A stretch of 64,000 nucleotides of DNA, taken from an uncultured Tateyamaria sp. Lineage in GTDB: Bacteria > Pseudomonadota > Alphaproteobacteria > Rhodobacterales > Rhodobacteraceae. A model generated the notes under the pieces. It worked only from the letters and a program-made list of their open reading frames with translations, had not been told where the DNA came from and made no database searches. Position 1 is the stretch's first letter, and every line of letters starts with the position of its first letter. Shown here piece after piece: positions 27,364 to 36,490 of the stretch. The position numbers were made by a program, and so were the translations under genes. The DNA lies in assembly GCF_947503465.1 (NCBI RefSeq), contig NZ_CANNDN010000001.1, positions 248,001-312,000 of the forward strand, in the 5' to 3' direction.

Positions 27364-28104
27364 TCAGGACGCGGCGAGGGCGTCGATGATGGGCTGGAAG
27401 TCCGACGCTTTCAACGAGGCACCGCCGACGAGGGCACCGTCGACATTCTCGGCCTTGAAGATGTCGGCGGCGTTGGCGGGTTTGACAGATCCGCCATAGA
27501 GGATGCGCATCTGTGCACCCTGATCGCCAAAGCGGGTGATGAGGTTGGCGCGGATCATGTCGTGGGTTTCGATGATTTGTTCCATCGTCGGCACGCGGCC
27601 CGTGCCGATGGCCCAGATCGGTTCATAGGCGATGACCGTCGTGTCGGCCGTGGCCGTGTCGGGCGTGGAGCCGTCGAGTTGTCCGGCAATGATGCCAAGG
27701 CAGTCCGGGCCGAGCCGTTCCTCTTCCGATTCGCCGATGCAGATGATGGCGGTGAGGCCTGCGCGACAGGCCGCTTCGGCCTTGGCGCGGACCTGCGCAT
27801 CCGTTTCGGCGTGATCGGCGCGGCGTTCGGAATGGCCGACGATCACGGATGTGGCGCCTGCGTCCTTGAGCATCGTGGCGGCGATGTCGCCTGTATGGGC
27901 GCCCGATGCGTTGGCGTGGCAGTCCTGGCCGCCGATCTCGACCCGACTGCCCAGCGTGACATCCGCAGCGCGCGTGAGAAGCGGGGCCGGGGGGCAGATG
28001 ATGATTTGGGGGCCGGAGTCGCCGCTTGAGAGTGTCGAGAGTTCGGCCAGCATCTCTGGCGTGCCGTTCATCTTCCAGTTGCCTGCTGCCAGTTTGCGCC
28101 GCAT
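27364..28104 (-). CDS. tpiA: Triosephosphate isomerase
   Basis: Interconverts glyceraldehyde 3-phosphate and dihydroxyacetone phosphate. The 246-residue protein has N9-x-K11 in GNWKMNG, the catalytic histidine in VIVGHSERR and the catalytic glutamate in AYEPIWAIGTG, then the phosphate-binding YGGSV. The ATG at 28104 precedes the family start RRKLAAGNWKMN; the frame remains open further upstream but without similarity. Monocistronic and divergent from the oxygenase gene. Confidence 0.95.
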   Translation of the reverse strand: MRRKLAAGNWKMNGTPEMLAELSTLSSGDSGPQIIICPPAPLLTRAADVTLGSRVEIGGQDCHANASGAHTGDIAATMLKDAGATSVIVGHSERRADHAETDAQVRAKAEAACRAGLTAIICIGESEEERLGPDCLGIIAGQLDGSTPDTATADTTVIAYEPIWAIGTGRVPTMEQIIETHDMIRANLITRFGDQGAQMRILYGGSVKPANAADIFKAENVDGALVGGASLKASDFQPIIDALAAS

Positions 28105-28174
28105 CTTTGGTCCTTTCCCTGTTTGCCTTGGTCCTAGCATCGCGGTAGGGCTGCGCCAAGATGGAGTGCGTGAC

Positions 28175-29080
28175 ATGATCCCACGGTTGGATGCGGCGGC
28201 GTTGGCTGCCGGGGATGGGCCAAGCCTTGCGGCATTGGGCGAGGCGGCGACCGGGGTCGGCTTTGCCACCGTGCATAACACCGCCCTGTCGGCGAACCGG
28301 GTGCGGGAGGCGATTGCCACGTATCGCGCGTTCTTTCATTTGCCAGAGGCGGAGAAGCGCGCCGTGGACATGGCCCGGACCGGGTCGAACCGGGGCTGGG
28401 GTGCGCCGGGGTCCGAGCAGGTCGATCCGGAGGCGAACCCCGACTACAAGCAGTTCTTTGATGTGGGGTTTCAGATGCCTGCCGGTCATCCCCTTGGGGA
28501 CAAGCGGTTTTATGCGCCGAACCTGTGGCCGGAGGATCCTGCGTTCAAGCGTGTGATATCAGGCTATTACGGGGATGCGCTGGATGTGGCGCGGGGGCTG
28601 TTGGCTGCGATTGCGCGGTCCATCGGGGCGGATGCGGCGCATTTTGACGGGGCGTTCGAGACACCCATGGCGCTGTTGCGCGGCAACTATTACCCGGCGC
28701 GGCCGGACTGGGCCGGGGCGAAGGATTTCGGCATCGCGACCCATACCGATTACGGCTGCCTGACCTTGCTGGCCACCGATGGCTCGCCCGGGTTGGAGGT
28801 GCGCAAGCGGGGCGGCGGGTGGATCCCCGTGTCCGCGCCGCCGGGAGAGTTCATCATCAACTTCGGCGAGATGCTGGAATTCTGGACCGGGGGCCGGGTG
28901 AAGGCGACGCCGCACCGGGTTGTGGGCGGGACAGCCGAGCGGATTTCGATCCCGCTGTTCTTCAATCCGACCTATGACACGAATGTGGCGCCGGAGGGGT
29001 CAGGTGAGGTGATGCTGGCGGGGGATCATTTAAGCGCGCGGTTTCAAGAAACCTACGTCCATTTGCAAAGAAAGTCATGA
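28175..29080 (+). CDS. Isopenicillin-N-synthase-like 2-oxoglutarate/Fe(II) dioxygenase
   Basis: A 301-residue oxygenase of the IPNS/plant 2OG-Fe(II) family. It has the N-terminal DIOX_N region (GFATVHNTALSANRV, FHLPEAEKRAVDM) and the iron site HTDYGCLTLL (His and Asp), with the second His and the 2-oxoglutarate Arg in TPHRVVGGTAERISIPLFF. GGAG lies 8 bases before the ATG. Substrate unknown; such genes are widespread in Rhodobacteraceae. The stop overlaps the next gene by ATGA. Confidence 0.88.
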   Translation: MIPRLDAAALAAGDGPSLAALGEAATGVGFATVHNTALSANRVREAIATYRAFFHLPEAEKRAVDMARTGSNRGWGAPGSEQVDPEANPDYKQFFDVGFQMPAGHPLGDKRFYAPNLWPEDPAFKRVISGYYGDALDVARGLLAAIARSIGADAAHFDGAFETPMALLRGNYYPARPDWAGAKDFGIATHTDYGCLTLLATDGSPGLEVRKRGGGWIPVSAPPGEFIINFGEMLEFWTGGRVKATPHRVVGGTAERISIPLFFNPTYDTNVAPEGSGEVMLAGDHLSARFQETYVHLQRKS

Positions 29081-29709
29081 GCTTACAGGGCGAACTTGAA
29101 GCGGAAGTCGCGCGTGTCTGGGCGGAACAGACCGACGGCGCGCATGACATCTGGCATGTGCGCCGGGTCTGGGCGTCGTGCCAGCGGATCGCGGATGCCC
29201 TTGAGACGCCGACGGACCGGCAGGTTCTGATGATCGCCGCCTATCTGCACGACATCATCAATCTGCCCAAGGACCACCCGCGCCGGACGGAGGCGGCGCA
29301 GATGTCCGCCGATCATGCGGTGGCTTGGATGGCGTCGCGGGGTCTGCAGGGGCAGGAGGCCGTGGCGCTTGCCATTCTGGGCCACAGCTATTCAGCGGGG
29401 CATCCATGCGAGACGCTGGAGGCGCAGGTGCTACAGGATGCCGACCGATTGGAGGCGTTGGGCGCCATTGGCATTGCGCGCTGCTTCGTGACCGCCGGGC
29501 GGTTGGGGGCCGGGATCGTGCATGGGGGTGATCCGTTGGCCGAGGCGCGGGGGTTGGAGGATCAGCGCTTTGCCCTCGATCATTTCGAGGTGAAGCTGTT
29601 CGGGTTGCCAGAGACGTTGAACACGGCTCCAGCGCGGGCGATGGCGGCGGAGCGTATGCCGCTGATGCGGGCCTTTCAGGCGGCTTTGGCGGCTGAGGCG
29701 CGGATATGA
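29077..29709 (+). CDS. HD domain phosphohydrolase (YedJ-like)
   Basis: A 210-residue metal-dependent phosphohydrolase. The HD signature residues are the His in DIWHVRRVW, the HD pair in AAYLHDIINLP, and the DADRLEALGAIG motif with the third-ligand Asp. The pattern fits the YedJ/HDIG-like subgroup acting on nucleotides or similar phosphates, but no substrate can be named. Coupled by four bases to the upstream dioxygenase gene. Confidence 0.88.
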   Translation: MSLQGELEAEVARVWAEQTDGAHDIWHVRRVWASCQRIADALETPTDRQVLMIAAYLHDIINLPKDHPRRTEAAQMSADHAVAWMASRGLQGQEAVALAILGHSYSAGHPCETLEAQVLQDADRLEALGAIGIARCFVTAGRLGAGIVHGGDPLAEARGLEDQRFALDHFEVKLFGLPETLNTAPARAMAAERMPLMRAFQAALAAEARI

Positions 29710-29728
29710 GGTGGGCAAATTGCCCACC
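29710..29728. repeat. Short hairpin between convergent genes
   Basis: GGTGGGCAA-A-TTGCCCACC, followed by CCTAC. It exactly fills the gap between the HD gene stop (29709) and the TfoX-like gene stop (29729). The CCCTAC end matches that of the palindrome at 4979. Confidence 0.6.
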
Positions 29729-30052
29729 CTACAGGTGCGTGAGGGCTTCGCGGGCGAGGGCGGAGGCCTCTTCGCTGTCCTCAAGCGCGCTTTCGGGCAG
29801 GATCCAGTAGGGCATGGCGGTCTCGGATTTTCCGGGCCGTTGGTAGGTCCAGCGCTTCATTCCGAGCGCGTCCAGGCGGGCGATCATGTCGCCGCGGCCC
29901 TTCAGCATCAGGCGGCCGTCGCGCATCATCACGGCAAATATGGTGCCGCTGGAATAGACGCCGATCCCGCCGAACATCTTGCGGGTGGAAAGGTCATTCA
30001 CGCCCGAGAAGAGGTCGAGGATGTGGTCGATCTCTTCCTCGGAGATGGCCAT
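29729..30052 (-). CDS. TfoX/Sxy N-terminal domain protein
   Basis: A 107-residue protein matching the TfoX N-terminal domain: LFSGVNDLSTRKMFGGIGVYSSGTIFAVMMRDGRLML, then WILPESALEDSEE. TfoX/Sxy regulates competence in gamma-proteobacteria, but stand-alone N-domain proteins are common in alphaproteobacteria and their role is unknown. The ATG at 30052 lies one base beyond the stop of the upstream Fe-S carrier gene, implying co-transcription. Confidence 0.85.
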   Translation of the reverse strand: MAISEEEIDHILDLFSGVNDLSTRKMFGGIGVYSSGTIFAVMMRDGRLMLKGRGDMIARLDALGMKRWTYQRPGKSETAMPYWILPESALEDSEEASALAREALTHL

Positions 30053-30053
30053 G

Positions 30054-30434
30054 TTACTGGGCGTTCTGCTCGGCCCGCAACTCTTCAACGTCCTTGAACG
30101 AGATGCTCTCGCCGCAGCCGCAGGCGTCGGTCACGTTGGGGTTGTTGAACTTGAAGCCCGATTCCAGAAGCGAGGTTTCATAGTCGATTTCCGTGCCGAA
30201 CAGGAACATCTGCGCCATCGGCGCGATCATGACCCGTGCGCCGTCCTGTTCGACGGTCTCGTCATTGGGGTCGGCGGTGTCGACATATTCCATGGTGTAT
30301 TCCATGCCTGCGCAGCCGCCCTTCTTCACGCCGATGCGCAGGCCCTGGTGGCCTTCTTTCTCCATCAGTTTGGAGATTTGCGCGGCGGCGCGGGGGGTGA
30401 TGCTGACGGCCTGTTTGCCGGGGATCGCGAACAT
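30054..30434 (-). CDS. A-type iron-sulfur carrier (IscA/SufA/ErpA family)
   Basis: Receives nascent Fe-S clusters from the scaffold and passes them to apoproteins. The 126-residue protein has the three conserved cysteines C41 (KKGGCAG), C105 and C107 (ACGCGESISF), and the family length. Which A-type member it represents (SufA-like or ErpA-like) is not decided by the motifs. A SufT gene lies 2.5 kb away, pointing to SUF-type assembly in this organism. Confidence 0.92.
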   Translation of the reverse strand: MFAIPGKQAVSITPRAAAQISKLMEKEGHQGLRIGVKKGGCAGMEYTMEYVDTADPNDETVEQDGARVMIAPMAQMFLFGTEIDYETSLLESGFKFNNPNVTDACGCGESISFKDVEELRAEQNAQ

Positions 30435-30448
30435 GGGGACCTCGTCGG

Positions 30449-31318
30449 TTATCCGACTGTTAAACTAGGGCTTTGAGACGCGTCCCGCAAGGGGCGGGGG
30501 CGTTTGAGGAAGGTGCTGAGCGCATCGAGGGCGGCGCGGATGGCCGGGTCGTGCCGCGTGTCCTGGTGGCAGACCAGCCATTCTTCGGTGGTGAGCGCGT
30601 CGATGATGCCGGAGACGCGCACAAGGCCCGGTGCGGTGTCCGCGGCGAAGGTGGGCAGGACAACGCGGCCCACGCCGCTTTGAGCCAGCGCCATGCGCAC
30701 CTGGGGGTCGTTGGAGACGGCGACAAGGTCTGTGCCGTGATTGGCGACGGTCCATGCCTCGGAGGGGAGGGTGGCGGTGTCGTCGCTGGGCCCGATCCAT
30801 CCCCGCACATCCTCGGACGTGGCATAGACGGCGTGTTCCACATGGCCTGTGCGCCGCCCGGCCAGCCAATCGTGAGTGGGGCGGCGGTTGCGGATGCCGA
30901 TGTCGACCTCGCGCCGTTCGATGTCCATGTCCTGGTTGCAACTGACGAATTCGGCTGTCCAGCGGTCGCCCTGTCGCCAATAGGTCGACAGATGCCGCGA
31001 CAGATAGAGCGTGGTCCATGTGCCCGCCGAGATGCGCACGCGGGGCGGGCCGGACTGGGCGGCGGACCAGTGGGCGATGCCGCGTGCCGCCGCCTCCATC
31101 TTCTTGGCCTGTTCCAGCAGGGCGCGCCCTTCGGAGGTGGGGCTGTAGCCCGATGACCCGTGCACAAAGAGACGGCGGCCCGTGCGCTGTTCGAGTGCGG
31201 TCATGCGCCGCGACAGCGTGGCCTGGCTGAGCCCCGTTTCCTGTGCGGCGCGGGCGAGCGAGCCGTGGCGGGCCACGGCGGCGAACAGCCCGTAATCTGT
31301 CCAGTCAGTGATTTGCAT
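30449..31318 (-). CDS. LysR family transcriptional regulator
   Basis: A 289-residue regulator with the N-terminal winged HTH (SLARAAQETGLSQATLSRRMTALEQRTGRRLFVH) and a LysR substrate-binding domain. The start at MQITDW is preferred to one 12 codons upstream because LysR proteins begin a few residues before the first helix. No divergent operon suggests a target except the tiny gene at 31402; the ligand is unknown. Confidence 0.87.
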   Translation of the reverse strand: MQITDWTDYGLFAAVARHGSLARAAQETGLSQATLSRRMTALEQRTGRRLFVHGSSGYSPTSEGRALLEQAKKMEAAARGIAHWSAAQSGPPRVRISAGTWTTLYLSRHLSTYWRQGDRWTAEFVSCNQDMDIERREVDIGIRNRRPTHDWLAGRRTGHVEHAVYATSEDVRGWIGPSDDTATLPSEAWTVANHGTDLVAVSNDPQVRMALAQSGVGRVVLPTFAADTAPGLVRVSGIIDALTTEEWLVCHQDTRHDPAIRAALDALSTFLKRPRPLRDASQSPSLTVG

Positions 31319-31401
31319 GTTTGCAAATGTAGGTGCGATTCCGGGGTCTGACAATGCGTTCCGGGGGCTGCCATATAGGGGGCATCATGAAAGGAGAGCC
31401 C

Positions 31402-31548
31402 ATGCAACATCCTTACAAGTCACTGGAAATGAACAGCGTTTATGCCCAAGAGCAAGCCTTGTTTGCAGAAATGCAAGCCCAGGATCATCTGCGCAAGCGC
31501 AAACAGCGCCGCAGGCGGGCCCTGATGTGGGTTCTGCGCCGCTTGTGA
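31402..31548 (+). CDS. Possible small basic protein
   Basis: A 48-residue frame with a strong ribosome binding site (AAAGGAGAGCCC before ATG). The product has an acidic/neutral N half and an Arg/Lys-rich C terminus (LRKRKQRRRRALMWVLRRL). The clear translation signal favours expression, but there is no recognisable family, so it may also be a leader peptide. Confidence 0.45.
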   Translation: MQHPYKSLEMNSVYAQEQALFAEMQAQDHLRKRKQRRRRALMWVLRRL

Positions 31549-31557
31549 TCCATCAAA

Positions 31558-31590
31558 AAAAAGGGCCGCCGGGGGACCGGCGGCCCTTGA
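31558..31590 (-). terminator. Rho-independent terminator of the glycerophosphodiesterase gene
   Basis: On the minus strand AAGGGCCGCCGGTCCCCCGGCGGCCC-type stem followed by eight Ts, 40 bases after the stop at 31630. The T-run is on the minus side only. Confidence 0.9.
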
Positions 31591-31629
31591 TCAGGCCTGT
31601 ACATGCGCGGGGATGGCGCGGGGTACGGG

Positions 31630-32847
31630 TTACAGGCCCATGCAGTTCGCGTAATAGGTGACCGTGGCAGGCCAGTCGGAAAAGACGCCGACGACACCCA
31701 CGTCCTGTGCCAGCACATCCAGCAGTTCGTAATAGACACCGTCATGTGTGGTCGCATCGGTGATCGACTGGAAGTACCAGCCGCCGCCACCGCCCAGCGG
31801 ACCGGAGCGTTCCAGCGTCCATGTGATGATGTTCAGACCGGCGGTTTTTGCCTCCTTGGCGTAGGCCGAGGGCACGATCTGGCCGTTTTCCATGGTGACC
31901 AGCATCCACATGGGCGGCGCGATGTAGCGGACCCCGCGCTCGTAGAGGCTCGTCATGCTGTCGGGGTAGGTGGCGGGGTCGTTGAAATCGAAGCCGTCGA
32001 TGTTGTAGCTGTCATCGAGATAGACCGCTTGCGCCCCGAATTCCGGTTCATTTTCAATCCAGTAGAGCACGTCTTCGAGGTTGAAGCTTTGGGCCCAGAC
32101 GTCCGACGCGGGGATGCCTGCGGCCTTGTATTCGTCGATCAGCTTCTGGGCATAGTCGGCCTGGGAGAAGCCATTGTGCGGCATGTCGACGGAGGGCGAT
32201 TTGAGTTCGGGTGTGAACTTGGCCCCCAGCGATTTGAACAGGGCGATGGACTCGGCATGTGTCATCAGCTGCGCGCCATCGGTGTAGAGGTCGGTGCGCC
32301 AGCCGGCGATGCCGCCCTGGTAGGCTTCGGGCGTGGTGGCCGTCTTGTCGGCGCTGTCCATCTTGGGCGTCAGGGTTTCGAATTCCGCCAGCGTCAGTTC
32401 CGAGGTGCGGCATTCGGCGGCCGCGTCGGTATCGCCAGATGCGGGCGAGAACGGGGTGATGCAGGTGTCAGCCAGATCCGTCAGCAGGATGTTGGTTGTC
32501 GTGTGCAGGTCGTTTTGCGCGTGGCGGCAGACCAGTTCGTGATCTTCGGTAAAGGTCACGTCGCATTCCAGGATCCCTGCGCCCATGCGCGCGGCGGCCA
32601 CGTTCGATTCCACCGTGTGTTCGGGGAACATCATCGGCGCGCCGCGGTGCCCGATGGAAAAGTCGGACTTGGCGGGCGTCTGGCCCTCGCAGCTTTGCAG
32701 TTTCGACTTCAGCGCGCCTTCGGGCAGTTTGTCGATCAGGTAGGCAGGGCGGGGGCCGTAGTCGACCGTGATCGAGGCCGCATGCCCGTCCGCCAGAAGC
32801 GAGGCGGGGGCGGATGCGAGCAGGAGGCAGGCAAGGGGGAGGCGCAT
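31630..32847 (-). CDS. glpQ: Periplasmic glycerophosphodiester phosphodiesterase
   Basis: Hydrolyses glycerophosphodiesters to glycerol 3-phosphate and alcohols. The 405-residue precursor has a signal peptide ([19 protein letters not shown]) and the GDPD active-site blocks [18 protein letters not shown] and [19 protein letters not shown], containing the catalytic histidines and metal-binding Glu/Asp. The long form with C-terminal elements matches extracytoplasmic GlpQ-like enzymes. It stands alone with its own terminator and a promoter region of about 130 bases. Confidence 0.9.
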   Translation of the reverse strand: MRLPLACLLLASAPASLLADGHAASITVDYGPRPAYLIDKLPEGALKSKLQSCEGQTPAKSDFSIGHRGAPMMFPEHTVESNVAAARMGAGILECDVTFTEDHELVCRHAQNDLHTTTNILLTDLADTCITPFSPASGDTDAAAECRTSELTLAEFETLTPKMDSADKTATTPEAYQGGIAGWRTDLYTDGAQLMTHAESIALFKSLGAKFTPELKSPSVDMPHNGFSQADYAQKLIDEYKAAGIPASDVWAQSFNLEDVLYWIENEPEFGAQAVYLDDSYNIDGFDFNDPATYPDSMTSLYERGVRYIAPPMWMLVTMENGQIVPSAYAKEAKTAGLNIITWTLERSGPLGGGGGWYFQSITDATTHDGVYYELLDVLAQDVGVVGVFSDWPATVTYYANCMGL

Positions 32848-32975
32848 GTGAGTATCTTTCTGCGAGTGTTGACCCGTGATAGATAGCCCTGCCCATGTGA
32901 CAGTTTCTTAGGCGATGGATTATGGTTTGGTAACCGTTTTGTAACGGATGGGTGTAAGTGGCGGGAACCTGCCGC

Positions 32976-33338
32976 CTACATGAAGCCCAGTTCCAGCCGC
33001 GCCTCGTCCGACATCATCTCCATGCCCCAGGGCGGTTCCCAGGTGAGTTCCACGTCGACCTGTTTGACGCCCGGCAGCGGTTCGACCGCATCCGCAACCC
33101 AGCCCGGCATTTCGCCCGCCACGGGGCAGCCGGGGGCGGTCAGCGTCATGATCACCTTCACGTCGTTCTCGGGCGAGATGTCGATCGTGTAGATCAGCCC
33201 AAGTTCAAAGATATTGACCGGAATTTCAGGGTCATAGACCGTGCGACAGGCTTCGACCACCGCCTCGTGCAGCGGGTGATCGGTGGAGGACGGCGCGATG
33301 AGCGGTGTGCCTTCCATTTGGTCTGTGGGCTGGTTCAT
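32976..33338 (-). CDS. sufT: SufT-type Fe-S assembly factor (DUF59/MIP18)
   Basis: A 120-residue MIP18-family protein: VYDPEIPVNIFELGLIYTIDI, TLTAPGCPVAGEMP and VELTWEPPWGMEMMSDEARLELG. In this family the CxV-like position (PGCP) may hold a cluster or metal. SufT helps maturation of Fe-S proteins under high demand. In many bacteria it closes the suf operon; here it is separate. Confidence 0.9.
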   Translation of the reverse strand: MNQPTDQMEGTPLIAPSSTDHPLHEAVVEACRTVYDPEIPVNIFELGLIYTIDISPENDVKVIMTLTAPGCPVAGEMPGWVADAVEPLPGVKQVDVELTWEPPWGMEMMSDEARLELGFM

Positions 33339-33547
33339 GGGATCCCCGGTGTCGTGTTCCTGACCGTTTATATAGGGAAAGCAGAGGGGCCGGTAAAGGG
33401 TGCGCCGCCGTTCACCAAGGGTTCAATGGACGTGATTGGTGCCGGACGCCGTTCTGGCCAATGGTGCGGTCATGTACTGCTGCCCCTGTCTGTGGTGCCC
33501 CGCATCGGTTCGGGGCGGCACGGATTTTGACATTGAAAGGTCATTTC

Positions 33548-34918
33548 ATGTGGAACCCCCGTTTTGATCGCCTGTGCGCCGCTGTTCTGGCGCTGGCCCT
33601 GTCGGTATGTGCGGCGCAGGCCAAAGAGGCCGCGCCCTTGCCCGCCTATGTCACGGACGCGTTCGGCCATCCGCCGGCCGTCCCCGATGGACCCTTGCCC
33701 GAAACGCTGCGCTTTGCGGTGCGGGTGGTGTTCGAGGACAGTCTGACCCAATCCGCATGGGGCCGTGACCAGCAACTGGCGCTGACCGAGATTGCCGAGT
33801 CCGGTGATCCGCGCCTGGCCTGGGTCATCAGCGACATGATGCGGTTTACCTGGCGTGCGTCCTTTGACGATGCGTTGGCCGCCGCGGCCGCCAAGCTGTT
33901 ACAGATCGACTATGACGGGCCGCAGCGCTGGGGGCAGGTGACCGACCATTTGATCGCCTGGGACATCCCGTCCTATCCCGGCTATCTCGAGACCAAGCGC
34001 GCCATTTTCACCAATTTCGTTCCGGGCTGGGACCGGATTTTCGTCGAGGGCGATATTGACTGGCGTCTGGTGTCCTGGGGCGGTGTTCTGATTGACGACC
34101 GGCCCTATGACACCACGGATGACGCGTGCAACTGCATCCCGGCGGCGGACAACCCGGAGGTGAGTTCGGCGGCAGAGGCCACCTGGCTGGAGGATGATGA
34201 CATCGTCTTTGGTGTCGAGGTCAACGGCGAGGCCCGCGCCTATCCGCGTCAGATCATGGAGGTGCGCGAGATGGTCAATGACACCTTGGGCGGGCGTGAT
34301 CTGGGCATTCCGTACTGCACGCTGTGCGGGGCGGCGCAGGCCTATTTCACGGACCGGTTGCCCGCAGGCGTCGAGCGGCCGATTTTGCGCACTTCGGGCC
34401 TGCTGATCCGGTCCAACAAGGTGATGTATGACCGCGTCACCTATTCCGTGTTCGACACCTTCCTGGGCCATGCCGTGACCGGGCCGCTGGCCGAGAAGGG
34501 AGTCAAGTTGGAGCAGGCCACCGTGATCACCACCGACTGGGGCACCTGGAAAGAGCAATATCCGGACACGACCGTTCTGCTGGAACGCTATGCGCTGGGG
34601 CGCGACTTTGACTTCCGCAACGGGCGCGATGCCAATGGGCCGATCTTTCCGGTGGGTGACGTGGACCCGCGCCTGTCTGTGCACGAGGATGTCATCGGTG
34701 TCATCACCGGCACGGGCACGCCTGTCGCCTTTCAGCGCAGCACCGCGCTGGCCGCGTTGAAGGCGGGGGCGGAGATCGGATACGAGGATGTGCGGCTGGA
34801 ACTGGACGCGGGCGGCATTCGGGCCGTTGGCGCGGACGGGGCCGATCTGGGCAGTCACCAGGCGTTCTGGTTTGCGTGGTCGCAATTCCACCCCGACACG
34901 GCGTTGTGGCAGCCCTGA
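33548..34918 (+). CDS. Secreted DUF3179 protein
   Basis: A 456-residue protein with a signal peptide (LCAAVLALALSVCAAQA). The second half matches DUF3179: DDIVFGVEVNGEARAYPRQIME, MVNDTLGGRDLGIPYCTLCGAAQAYF, and LLIRSNKVMYDRVTYSVFDTF. The CxxC of YCTLC and the CNC of DACNCIP could bind metal or heme, though no canonical CxxCH is present. Function of DUF3179 is unknown. AAAGG stands 8 bases before the ATG at 33548; upstream in-frame sequence is not coding-like. Confidence 0.88.
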   Translation: MWNPRFDRLCAAVLALALSVCAAQAKEAAPLPAYVTDAFGHPPAVPDGPLPETLRFAVRVVFEDSLTQSAWGRDQQLALTEIAESGDPRLAWVISDMMRFTWRASFDDALAAAAAKLLQIDYDGPQRWGQVTDHLIAWDIPSYPGYLETKRAIFTNFVPGWDRIFVEGDIDWRLVSWGGVLIDDRPYDTTDDACNCIPAADNPEVSSAAEATWLEDDDIVFGVEVNGEARAYPRQIMEVREMVNDTLGGRDLGIPYCTLCGAAQAYFTDRLPAGVERPILRTSGLLIRSNKVMYDRVTYSVFDTFLGHAVTGPLAEKGVKLEQATVITTDWGTWKEQYPDTTVLLERYALGRDFDFRNGRDANGPIFPVGDVDPRLSVHEDVIGVITGTGTPVAFQRSTALAALKAGAEIGYEDVRLELDAGGIRAVGADGADLGSHQAFWFAWSQFHPDTALWQP

Positions 34919-34975
34919 CCGCAGTCGCCTGCGGTCACCCGCCCAGGCGATACCGCAAGGCTGTGCCGCGCGCGT

Positions 34976-36172
34976 TTACCTTTGGTCCCACAGGTGCAGG
35001 ATCAGCGCGCGCACCTCTTCCATCGCCTTCCAGGTGCCGGCATCTGCCCGGTTGTCGGGCGGGGCGGCGTCCTCGTCAAAGCCGCCCCAGTCCGCGCCAT
35101 AGAGCGCAGCGATGCGCGGCTTGCCCTCTTCCAGCATCGTGAGGATGTCGAAGGTCCCGTCCAGCACGTCGTCATCGCCGCCGATACGGTCCTTGATCTG
35201 CGTGCCAAAGGCGCGGTCGAGCCTCTTGGCCGTGTCGTCTGACAGGGGCAGGGCATGCGTTTTGGGGCTGTCCCGCTGGTCGATGTCCCACAGGCCGTCG
35301 ACCTGTTCGAGCACGGCGTTGGTGATCAGGCGCGCCGTCTTGGCGTCCTGGGTGATGGCGAAGTAAATGTGGCTTTCGTCCGCCACGCTGATGGTTTCGA
35401 AGATGATGGCACGCGGGGCGGCGGTGGCGCTGTCCATTGTGCGTTCAAACGCCTCGCCCGTGGCGGCGATGTCGCGCAGGGCGAGGGCCTCGGCCATCTC
35501 GGCCCCGAGGTCCGTGGGGGCCTGACCGGCCATCTTTTGCAAGCGGATGCTCAATTGGTCGGGCGTCACGTGGGCCTCCTCCTCGATACGTGGTTCGGGG
35601 CGCGGTGCGCCGCAGTTGCAGTCGTAGCGGTCGGTCGTGTCAAGGTCGTGCGTGCCGGGATTGGGCACGCGGCGGCGTCCATAATGCGTGCGTTGCGGCA
35701 CGGGCGGGGTCTTGTCGGCCCGCAGCTGGTTCTCGCCCCGGACGGTATTGATCTCTTCGTTCAGGATGCCGTTGGTGCGGCCCTGTGCCAGCGTGCCGCT
35801 GTTGTGGTGATGCGCGTGGATCAGTTCGTGTCCCAGCACAATGTCCGGCGGAGTCCGTTGGCGGCCATTGGTCGTACGGGTGCGCGGTTGGGCGCGCGGA
35901 TTCCAGCGCACCCGCCGTCTGCGCGGGTCGTACAGACCGCGTCGTCCGCGTTGAATGGTGACGGTGTTTGCGTCGGACGTCAGGTCGGCCATCAGGTTGC
36001 AGCCCGCCAGATGTGCACAATAGCACCGGCAGAAACTGGCGTGATCCTGCGGCGATTGCAGCAGCACCTCGCCATCATCGGAAAGGGAATACAGAAAGCA
36101 GGGGCAGATCGTCTGAAGCGCCTGCAAGGTGGAGGCACGGAACCGCGCGGTTCCCCGAATGCGTAATGTCAT
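34976..36172 (-). CDS. Predicted M91 (NleD-like) zinc metallopeptidase
   Basis: A 398-residue protein. Residues 115-119 form the zinc site HELIH in LGHELIHAHHHNSGT, followed by a conserved EE (NEEINTVRGENQLR) and PQRTHYG, the arrangement of peptidase family M91 whose type member is the type III effector NleD. The N-terminal region is Cys-rich (CPCF, CRCYC, AGCN) and a further CNC follows the protease core; the C-terminal 200 residues are unrecognised. There is no signal peptide. AAGGA lies 7 bases before the ATG at 36172. It could be a secreted toxin or effector, or an intracellular protease. Confidence 0.7.
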   Translation of the reverse strand: MTLRIRGTARFRASTLQALQTICPCFLYSLSDDGEVLLQSPQDHASFCRCYCAHLAGCNLMADLTSDANTVTIQRGRRGLYDPRRRRVRWNPRAQPRTRTTNGRQRTPPDIVLGHELIHAHHHNSGTLAQGRTNGILNEEINTVRGENQLRADKTPPVPQRTHYGRRRVPNPGTHDLDTTDRYDCNCGAPRPEPRIEEEAHVTPDQLSIRLQKMAGQAPTDLGAEMAEALALRDIAATGEAFERTMDSATAAPRAIIFETISVADESHIYFAITQDAKTARLITNAVLEQVDGLWDIDQRDSPKTHALPLSDDTAKRLDRAFGTQIKDRIGGDDDVLDGTFDILTMLEEGKPRIAALYGADWGGFDEDAAPPDNRADAGTWKAMEEVRALILHLWDQR

Positions 36173-36490
36173 CTGAAAATCCTTCGGCGTTAAATGCCCA
36201 CAGGGTAGCACATCCCGGCGAGGCGCCGAACGATCGGTTTGTGTCGGGGCCGGAGCATTGAGATCCGTTCGGGTTTGCCTGCGGGGACGGCGCGGGGGGC
36301 GGCCCCGCGCGCATGTCGCGCAGGCCGTTGCCGTGCACGCCGACGCCTGGACTGGCGCGTCGCGTCGCGGCGGATCGGCGAAATCCGGGTGCCGCGTCAG
36401 GACAGCCAGACACCCCTGGTTCCCGGAGGGCGGTGCATTCCGGCTGGATCAGCCAACCCGGGATTTCAATTTGGTCAGGGCCCCCGTGCG
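36173..36490. other. GC-rich gap between the M91 and RimB-RimK genes
   Basis: It presumably holds the M91 promoter and the 3-prime region of the RimB-RimK gene. I see no terminator hairpin with a T-run and no credible small gene. Confidence 0.4.

Noticed and set aside
31558-31590. Terminator for the small gene at 31402
   Set aside because: The T-run is on the minus strand only, so the hairpin serves the glycerophosphodiesterase gene; on the plus strand it lacks Ts.
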